Below, in pieces: positions 56,123-64,000 of a DNA stretch of 64,000 bases; the stretch's first letter is position 1, and each line of letters opens with the position of its first letter. Location: assembly GCF_000471905.2 (NCBI RefSeq), contig NW_006499776.1, forward strand, positions 2,805,065-2,869,064. Direction: 5' to 3'. Under the pieces are notes generated by a model. It searched no databases, was not told the origin of the DNA, and saw only the letters and a program-made list of their open reading frames with translations. The translations under genes were made by a program, and so were the position numbers. Source of the stretch: Amborella trichopoda. Lineage: Eukaryota; Streptophyta; Magnoliopsida; Amborellales; Amborellaceae.

Positions 56123-57512
56123 TCCATCTTTTTTCATTTTTGATGACTCTTGCTCACGATAGCTGGTGGTAATATCGCGCCCTGTCATTTTATTTTGACG
56201 ACTTTACCCACTGTTTGAAGACATTTTTTAGCACCTTGGGTCTCCGATGCGAAATAAAACAATAAAGCCTGAATTACAGTGGAATTGTTGACAGTCTCAG
56301 AATTTCCCCATAACAAGTGGAAATGTTTATAAGGACTTCAAAAGGCTACCTGCCAAGTTTCGTCACAATTCGACATGTCTAAAGAAGTGTAGACAAAGAA
56401 ACAATTTCAAAAAAATTAGTCTCTAGCACCCTGAAACAGATCCCGTAACTAGAACTCTATTTTTGGCGCGTCAAATTGCTATGAGACCCCGCCATTGGAT
56501 CCAACATAGTAAAAAACCCATACGGATCGAGTTTCAACTTAATTGGGAACTCCTGGACAAAGTCATGGGTAAAAGACCGAAAAGGGGTAGGCTGCACACT
56601 ATTCCCATGCGGCCACCCTGCACCAAATCACCATTAAAGGTCACTGTTTTTACAGTCACGGATAGTTACTTTCAAGAGCCATATCTCGCTCATCCTGAGT
56701 AAGATCACGTTCAAATTTTGTGAGCATGTTCACCTCGTTAAGATGAGCGTTTTGATATATGGCATGTCCCGTGTTGACGTCGGAGCAGGGAAAAACGCTA
56801 GAGAGAAGTCGATAAGTCATGAAGGAAGTTGCAGGAAATTCAGGAGCGACATGTCCCACTCGAGTGGTCATATCACGACGCTCGCACATTGGAGTGATAT
56901 GAGACCAGTTCCATTGCGTGTGTAAGGTCCAAGGCTACCCTTCGCTCAAACCCTGTGCGGGATAAATGTTCAGATTTCACGCTCGTAGCTGATAAAGTTG
57001 CCGTAAATTTCAGCCGTCAGAATTCAAATTGCGTTAAAACCCACGATTGTAAAATCTTCGTCCATACACGAAAGTGAGCTGCGTTTGTTGCCATTAGATC
57101 GTGATGGCATGCTCAGTGTAATACAATGAAGAAATCATGAAGAAACATCAATATATGAGCACAATATCGAATCGAAGTTTTCAAGATTCGCACGAATTTT
57201 AAGTCGCATAATCATGGCTTAAAAACACGATCCATGGCTCGAAGTTGGTATCAAATCAATCGCCATGACGAGCCCTGCAAGAAAGAAATCTTCATTTTGA
57301 AAAACGAGCATCGGAGCAACCTCGAATTAGTCATGGAAGATCACATATGTTCTTGGGCAGCCCCAGGGACTATTTTAAAATTCCATGTATTGTTAGGCCG
57401 GGGCAAAATAGTCATTTTGTACCAATTTTTGGAATTTATTTTAATTCAATTCAATTGTAATTATCATCAATTTGGATTGTTTTTGGGCATCCACCCACGT
57501 TTCGGCCCAGTT

Positions 57513-57521
57513 CTATAAATA
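57513..57521 (+). promoter_or_regulatory. LTR-A TATA box and nearby poly(A) signal
   Basis: CTATAAATA lies 70 bp upstream of AATAAA (57581-57586). All later LTR sequence would therefore be in the 5' leader of a genomic transcript. The arrangement fits a short R region. Confidence 0.7.
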
Positions 57522-57789
57522 CATGCTAAACCTAATTATAAAGGGTTCTTCCCTAGCTTACCCCATACTTTCAATTCATCAATAAAGTTTAAGTTTTTGC
57601 ATTGAATTAGATTGGCATGTCTTTGAGAGAGAGAGAGACGAGAGAGGAGAGAGAAGAATTAAGTTGGTACCCCTCCTCCCTAAGTTAATTCTCTCTCTTC
57701 CTTTCTTCTCTCTTCTTCTTTTTCTCTCTCTTTCTTTGTCTCTCTTTTCTTTCTTCTTACTTTTCTTTGCTTCTTTCTCGTCTTCCTTG

Positions 57790-58190
57790 TGAACATGCAC
57801 GGCCGTGGCAGAGCCATGCATACCTCATTCTTCCTTCTCTTTCTCTCTTCTCTCTCTCCTTCTTATTCCTCTTTGCCTTTATTTTATTCTCTCTCTGTTC
57901 AATCTTTCTCTTTACCAGAACGTGCATGATGATGGAAGCACCATGCATGAATTTCTCTCTCTTTCTTCTCTTTCTCTAACACACACGGCAATGGTAGCGT
58001 CGTACGTGTCTCAATTTCTCTCTTCTTTTTCCTCTTCTTCTTCCTCTTCATCTTTCTTTATTCTTTCTCTGCTCTATCTTTCCCTCTGCTTCTCTCGATC
58101 TGAACGTGCATGGCGATGGTAGAACCATGCATGAACTTCTCTCTATTTCGTTTTCTCTCCCTAACACACACGGTGGTGGCAGGGCCGTGC
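57790..58190 (+). repeat. Hairpin units embedded in CT tracts
   Basis: Five units about 70-100 bp apart share GCATGGCGATGGTAGAACC-like sequence, with complementary ends. One pairs TGCATGG with CCATGCA (58108-58130), and another pairs CACGG with CCGTG (58168-58190). They are separated by pure CT runs. Plus-strand ORFs here (up to 236 codons at 58106-58816) are repeat read-through. Confidence 0.7.
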
Positions 58191-59840
58191 GTACCTCTAT
58201 CTATCTCTTTCCTTCTTTCTCCTCCCTCGCCTTTCCTTTTCTCTCTCTTCTTTCTTTTTCATCTCTCACTGTTCACCTTCTTTTTCTTTCTACTTCCCTT
58301 TCTTCTTTCTCTTCCCTAAACCCTCTCTCTTCGTCTCTATCTTTCTCTCTCATCCTGTTATTTCTTCTCTCTCCTCTCCAGTCATACGCGGCGATACCCA
58401 TCACCGAGCATGACGTTCTCATTCTTTCCTTATCCTCTAGAAACATGCACAGTGAGCCGGGCCTTAACCCGAGTGGTAGGCCGGGCCTCTATCTAAGTTT
58501 CCCCTTTCCTAAGTTGTGTACGATGATTCTCATCGCTGCGCATAACATTCCTTTTCATTCTTTGACAAGGACACAGAACTGGGCCCTTTCTCGAGTGGTG
58601 GGTCAAGTCGTGTCTGAGTTCTTTATGACACGAGCGGTGATGCCTAACGTCATGCGTGTCTTTTCCCTTTCTCTTTCTATTTCCTCTTTCCTCTATTATG
58701 GGCAGTGGAACCCATCGTCGGCCATGTTCTTTCTCTCTGCTCTTCCCTTTGTCATGAGTGACGGAGCCCATCGCCTCCATGTTCTTTCTCTCTCCTCTTT
58801 CCTCAATCATGGGTGATAGAACCCATCACCGTCCATGTCCTTTCTCTCTCCTCTCTTCTCTCTCTAGTCCCTCTATTCTCTTCTCTCTCCTGTGTCTCTT
58901 CTCTACTCTCTCCTTTCTCTCGTCTCTTCTCTCTCCTTTCCCTCTCTTCTCTTCTCTTTCTTTTTTCTCTTCTTCTTCTCTCACATTTCTTCTTTCTCTC
59001 TCTTCTCCTCTTTCTTTTTTCTCTTCTTTTTCTCTCACCTTTCTTCTTTCCCACTCTTCTCTTCTCTCTCCTATCTCTTTTCTTTTCTCACTCTTTCTCT
59101 TTATTCGTTTCTTATCTTCCTCTTTCTTTTTTTCTTCCTCTCTCATTTGGTAAAGGGATAGGTCTTGCACTGTCATGGTAGTAAGGTCGTCGAGCAGTAT
59201 TGCTGCTGTGTCGATCTAAGTTATCGTGCCTGTCTTGTTACCACATTGAACTCACCGTTGTGCCAGGTTGGTTGATGTTGGTGTTCTATCGTTCTACAGT
59301 ATTGCCGCCGTGCCGGTCTTGTTACCGTGCCCGTCTTGCTACCACGACAGGTCAATCATCATGGTAATCTAGCCATTGTGCTTGGCTAGTTACCCAGTCA
59401 AGTGTCTCGTTTTTTTTTTTTCTTCTCTCTTCTTCCTTCTCCCAACCCTCATCTCATAATTTCTTCTCTTTTATCTTTTGAATGTGCACGCATGTGTGCA
59501 TTCACCCAAAGACAAGGTGGAGTCTCTTGGCCACTTGTCTTGCAAAATTAACCATGCATGTGTGATCATAAAAACAGGAGAATATAGGCCAAGGGAGGCA
59601 ATTTCGAACCAGTTATATGACTGGGGGGCTTTCTTCGCGATCTAAGAGGGCACCCACGAGAGCCAGCTCGAGTAAGTCCCGAACCCACCTTAAAATCCTT
59701 TATCATCAGTTGATATACCTGCCCTTGTTCTTGAGCAAGGTTCCCGAGAGAGCGATCTCAAGTCTTGGGTTGTCTTCAAGACTCGAGACACATGCCGCCA
59801 GATCATCCGGATCCGGGGGTAAGATCGACGCACCTAATCA

Positions 59841-60136
59841 GCTTAGAGATTCCACTGGGGACTTACTACCCCTTCGTCGAATCGTCCTTCTTTGGCTACT
59901 CTCTCATTTGTTTTTTGTTTTTCTGCACACACATGGCTACTGGGTTTCTTAACCCATTTATCCGGATCGGGGATGTTCTCATCTCCGCATTAGCTAGCAT
60001 CCCCCAAGAACAAGTTCCTCGAACTTTGTTCCCAACTTTCCTTTCGACCCGATATCTAGCGCCTAAGTCTTAACTTGGATAGGCATGTGGAGGGGCTTAA
60101 AGGTCCCTAATTCCCCATCTCTTTGCCCTGGTGGGA
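59841..60136 (+). mobile_element. Start of a B-type internal region (+)
   Basis: After LTR-A copy 4 comes GCTTAGAGATTCCACTGGGG, a primer-site-like sequence. About 270 bp matching element B's 5' leader (28040-28304, inverted) follow. The body is then cut off by LTR-E (-) at 60137. Confidence 0.75.
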
Positions 60137-61543
60137 TGTCACGCTCCCGCTCCCTCACCCCTGTCGGAGGGTGACAGAGCATGGGATCACAACTGGAGGT
60201 CGCGAACGTCACTCAGGTGAGAGTTGCTCAACGCATAAAAAGACAGAACCGAGAGCAAACCACAAAAGAAAACTAGAATAAATCCATTCATCCAATAAGA
60301 ATCAAACCAAAGGTACAACCATTTCATTCATTCAATATCAAAAGTTTTTACAATTTCTTAGAGGCACTACTAGCCCAAAATACAAAAAATGAAGTATACG
60401 TCATGTTGCTGAAATCATCAAAACATACTATGAATATCTTCGAAAGATGACTTCTCAAACTTCTTAATTTCAGGGTTCAAGCCCTCAAATTGCCACCCAC
60501 CTTTGGTATTATAGTTATGAGATTAAGATGGAATGAGCTAAAAGCCCAGTAAGCTGATCACTACCCTTGCATTCATGACTAACAGTGTATATACAAGATA
60601 TCATTCTCGTAGTTCATCAGAAATTGCATTTGTCTTATAGATTGTAGTCACATATTAGAGTACACATGAATGCTATATAATGAGCGTAAAAATCAGTTAA
60701 CGGAGCAGTACTTGTCCTTAAGATGACATCTACTAGTTACCATCAGATAGTCTCACATAATACAACATTTAGATAAGCAGAACAGATTAATTTACTCCTG
60801 AAGTAGAAGCCACATCGATCAGGCTAAGCCAATCCTGTAACTTGGGACTTCTACCCTCGTTTTGGAGGGAGGATAATGACAGTCGGTGCCCACTTCATAA
60901 TATCCTCACTCACGCACACATGCTTAGCGTTGTTTGGGCTTTTCGATAGGCTGAGGCCTTGCAAGACATGACCCTCACTTGTGCCCTAGGTGAGAGAGCG
61001 TTACACTACCATTGGAGGACCCAATGTGTAGTTCCCATGAAAATTCGAAGGGCGCAACCCTCCCAGCTATTTACAATTACATCTCGACTCCCCTCCTATC
61101 ATAGGAGTTGAGGTAAAGAATACTTGACTACCAATGGTGGGCCCATTGCATAGCGGTCACAGAAGCAGAATATCCACTACCAATGGAGGACCCACTGCAT
61201 AGTGGCAGGAAATCACAGGATAACAGAATTTATGTAACAGAATCAGAATATCCAATACCGATGGAGGACCCATTGCGTAATGGCAAAAAATAATAGAATA
61301 TCAGCATTCGAATATCCACTATCAATGGAGGACCTACTGCGTAGTGGCCAGAAGTCACAGATATCAGTTTTCATATAACAAGATCAGAATATTCACTAAC
61401 AATGGGGGACCCATTGCGTAGTGAACATGGCATGTGTAACAGTATCAATATGACATAAATCACAGTATCCACTACCAATGGAGGACCCATTGCATACTGT
61501 CTAGAAATTAGTATTCATATAGCAATATCAGATAGTATTAGTA
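60137..61543 (-). mobile_element. LTR-E copy 3 (-), 3' half
   Basis: On the minus strand it ends GGGAGCGTGACA (60137), the best-preserved LTR-E terminus. It is interrupted at 61543 by the second F-type element. It contains about eight palindromic units with CACTACCAATGGAGGACCC words (61010-61510) and the 60810-60990 block shared with 53200-53400. The rest of the LTR lies outside the window. Confidence 0.82.
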
Positions 61544-62631
61544 TGTTTATGATGCAAATCTGAACGATCTGGTAGTGAAGATCTCTCGGATCTGACACCT
61601 TAAACTAATGAATATGAAATGGTAAAGAATGTGGGACAAATTGAATTCAGATATGAGGTCAGGTCTGCCCAGAAACGAGCAGATCTACTCTCAGATCTGT
61701 GGCAGAGCCAGCATGATCCAAGACACTAAAATATGATTTTCAAAGAAAATTGATGCAAATAAGGCCAAAATGAAATGAAAGTAGTAATAGAGAGTAAAAG
61801 AAAGAGACATAAATGATACCAAATCGGGCCGGATGGCTCGGGACTCCCGAGCCCATGAGGGCTCACCCATATCATGACCGGTCCTCTTTGCCTCTCTTAT
61901 CAAAATGTCAGCCAGCAAGTCTTGATCGAATAGAGTGGTTGTGCCCTAGAAATGACTTAGAACTAGGGTTCTTAGGCTTAGGTTAGGTTAGGGTTTTCTC
62001 TTTCAGTTATTCTCTAAGATTTCTACCTTCTGCAGCTCTCTAGGGTTTTGAATCTCTTTCTCCATGTTTACTCTCTCTCTCGTAGGGTTTTTCTCTCTAC
62101 CCTCCTACAAAATGCCACAAAAAAGAGGGTGTATAGGGATCAAAATCTGATGGAAAGGATATCCTTCTGCAACAAAAATATCCCTCGGTCAAAGATACAA
62201 CTTTTGAGGGTCACGAATTTGGACGACATGCCTAGTGTCACCCAAGGGAAGTAGCAAAAACCCTACAAAAGGCAAAAAGTTCAATTCGGGGCAAAACGAG
62301 GTGGGCGACTTGGGCAGTGTCTCTCAAGACAAAAAGTGTCAAAATTAGAAATTTTCAATTGTAGTGTGTTCCTTAGCCTTTTGTGAAGCTATTAGAAAAC
62401 ATTTGGGTCAAAACGGATTTTTTTACTTTTTTTAATGAGTTTTTTTGGGTAAAATAAGGCATTTACAAAAATCTGGGTCAAAACAGGTTTTGCAATGTTT
62501 TGGGCAAGCAAACTAGTTCTGGGTAACAAGATAGGTTGTGTGAACTATGGATTTGGGTTTACTAGGTTAAGTGTGATCCTAAAGGTTCAAGAAACCACAG
62601 AATTTGCCAGTTTTAAAATGGGGTGTCTACA
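61544..62631 (-). mobile_element. LTR-F copy 3 (-), 3' LTR of a second F-type element
   Basis: Minus strand from TGTAGACACCCCATTTT (62631) to CATCATAAACA (61544), 1,088 bp with intact TG...CA ends. The left flank (TAGTA, 61539-61543) is the candidate target duplication. Its partner would be right of 64000. Confidence 0.9.
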
Positions 62632-64000
62632 GTTGCCCCTCTTTGGCATTCCCAGTCCTTCATGGGACAAGTGAGTGGGAAAGAAGTAGACGCTTTGATG
62701 TTCACTGTCCTTCGAGAGGCAGGTTTAAATTTCGTCCTGAAGTCACGTCGTCAGGGGGCACACCTACTATCCCTCCAAGTCATTGCCCTCACCGAGCTCA
62801 CCCACCTAGGGTATTTTTCCTCCTAGGGTTTTCAGTGTAAGATGTCGATAAGTTACACAAGCCTGAAACTCAAGTTGGATTTTCTTACCATGCCACTTAA
62901 CTTCAGGGGTTTTCACAATTTAAATTTTTAACCCTGGCATTTTCTTTGACCTCCTTAGGGTTTCTTAAGGCTATCTATAGGGAAAGGCTTTCTATAGGAA
63001 GAGACTTGTTTGGCCGAATCCGAAGTGAGAGACGAGGCAGCAACATGACAATCGCGGCAAAAACGGTAATCATCATGAATTGGTGCCCAAGCTCCTTCTT
63101 TTTTAAAATTCTTTTAGCAATTTTGAAAGTAGGAGGAGATTTGAAATAGAAACTAGAGCAGGGACATGTTACGATTTTAACAAGAAAATTAAAGTTTTGA
63201 AAACACAAACATATAGTGAAAAATAAGGTTGGTTAGCTGTTTCAACTCCTGCAACCATAGAGTCCTCTGAGCAGTTTAGTGTCATGCAGCGATGCACCAT
63301 ACACCCGACCCTTTTATGTCAATACGGGAATAGACGAAATACACTCGACCTTTTTACGTCATATGGGGGTAGACATTTTTTGTTGAACAAGGTGGTTGTG
63401 CCCTGAACACACCCGACCTTTTGCGTCATACGGGTCTGGATGGTACCTGCCTCGGCTCTTTTACGTCGCATAAGTTTGACGTTGAACTGGATACACCCGA
63501 CCTTTTACGTCATATGGGGATAGACATTTTTTTCGGGTGGTTGTGCCCTAAATATACCCGACCTTTTACATCATACAGGGCTAGACGTTACCTGTCTTGG
63601 CTCTTTTACGTCGCACGAGTTTGATGTTTTTCTTATCTCGGCTCTTTAACGTCACACGAGTTTGACGTTTATCCATTGAACAGGGTGGTTGTGTCGTGGA
63701 TTGGACTTTGGTTGGAAGTTTAAGCTCATGGCATTGATGAGCGTTGTCTTTTTTATTTTTGAAATTGGTTGGCAGTTTAAGCTCGTGACACAAAGGAGCG
63801 AATTATTCTTTTCTTATTGGATTTTTTTAGAAATTTTTATCTTTTTGAAAATTGGTTGGCAATTTAGGCTCATGCCACCAAGGAGCGTTGAAAACTTTGA
63901 AAATTAATTAAAATGTTAAAAATAATCATAAAAACCATGATAAGCCAACTTTGATGCTTGGAAGCCCAAAAACATTTAGTGGGGAAAGTTTTGGGGAAAA
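62632..64000 (-). mobile_element. Second F-type element, 3' internal part (-)
   Basis: Next to the LTR is the polypurine-like CCAAAGAGGGGCAAC on the minus strand. Beyond it (62650-63200) is sequence matching 40780-41290 of element F, then tandem repeats (63270-63680, GACGTAAAAGAGCCGAG-type, more copies than in F), then units with TTGGCATGAGC-like words (63690-63900). No coding sequence is reached before the window ends. Confidence 0.82.
63270..63680 (-). repeat. Tandem repeat expansion in second F-type element
   Basis: At least six units combine ACCCGACCTTTTACGTCATA with TCGGCTCTTTTACGTCGCA. Element F has about three at 40490-40770. Confidence 0.8.

Larger units (their letters stand above)
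54079..56211 (+). mobile_element. Block D copy 2: spacer upstream of LTR-A
   Basis: Matches 16700-19227 in order. The FDKQGTSLGPIL-type frame is at 54171-54368. A 131-codon open frame at 54409-54804 (MGSFSMEPRLSIFTILL) corresponds to a broken frame at 17110-17300. D-type hairpins lie at 54830-55010 and 55970-56125, the GTTTAAGGTCATG minisatellite at 55015-55200, and a GC-rich repeat at 55490-55830. I cannot name any protein product and treat the frames as doubtful. Confidence 0.6.
56212..59840 (+). mobile_element. LTR-A copy 4 (+), full length
   Basis: The best complete copy at 3,629 bp. It starts TGTTTGAAGACATTTTTT and ends GCACCTAATCA. U3 is 56212-57500, TATA at 57513, AATAAA at 57581. A leader of about 2.3 kb contains CT tracts and hairpin units at 57790-58190, then GGGCCTTAACCCGAGTGG-type leader sequence (58450-58640), three CATGGACGG-type hairpins (58690-58850), a CT tract (58840-59150), and the end block 59490-59840. 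A primer-binding-like site follows. Confidence 0.88.

Noticed and set aside
58106..58816. 236-codon plus-strand ORF in LTR-A copy 4
   Set aside because: It spans CT microsatellites and hairpin units. The equivalent frame in copies 2 and 3 differs, and there is no domain.

Overview
This window is repeat-dense nuclear DNA from a plant, most likely an angiosperm. I cannot place it more precisely. The evidence is wholly transposon-based: Ty3/gypsy retrotransposons of two plant lineages (Tat/Ogre-like and a Tekay/Del-like chromovirus), plant mobile domain (PMD) gene fragments, plant-type LTR promoters, and long GA/CT tracts. I see no intact host gene, no tRNA or rRNA, no CRISPR and nothing bacterial. 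Every coding region is broken by stops, frameshifts or truncation, many of them explicable by C-to-T decay, so this looks like old, silenced, nested retrotransposon DNA.

I name four LTR families and one spacer. LTR-A (3.3-4.0 kb, Tat-like) starts TGTTTGAAG, has a TATA box, and has a transcribed part of over 2 kb made of CT/GA tracts and hairpin minisatellites. LTR-X (about 2.0 kb) is the 5' LTR of Tat-like element C. LTR-F (about 1.1 kb) starts TGTAGACACC or close variants and bounds Tat-like element F. LTR-E (about 2.7-3.0 kb) is the chromovirus LTR. Block D is a 2-3 kb noncoding spacer that twice lies directly upstream of a plus-strand LTR-A.

Layout on the + strand: 1-2804, PMD gene remnant (+) preceded by palindromic units. 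2805-3995, partial LTR-X (+). 3996-6662, rearranged LTR-A (-) with a duplicated promoter. 6663-9655, chromovirus pol (+), then its 3' LTR-E at 9682-12693. 13157-16488, LTR-A (-). 16489-19227, block D. 19228-21650, LTR-A (+). 21651-28324, body of Tat-like element B (-). 28325-31940 and 42385-42781, LTR-A (-) split by complete element F (+, 31941-42379, target duplication GGAGG). 42782-47714, body of Tat-like element C (-) with its 5' LTR-X at 47715-49718. 49725-51376, LTR-A (-) remnant. 51395-54078, apparent solo LTR-E (+). 54079-56211, block D. 56212-59840, LTR-A (+). 59841-60136, start of a B-like body. 60137-61543, LTR-E (-). 61544-64000, 3' end of a second F-type element (-) inserted into that LTR-E.

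The most striking signal is that every unrelated repeat family here carries its own short, imperfectly palindromic unit. Within a family, stem bases change on both sides together while the loop is conserved. The clearest case is block D, where stems differ completely but always flank a 14-nt loop. This looks like base-paired structure being conserved, or copied by a structure-driven mechanism, in noncoding parts of plant LTR retrotransposons. A second notable signal is a PMD gene carried antisense inside element F, ending at a splice-donor-like site.
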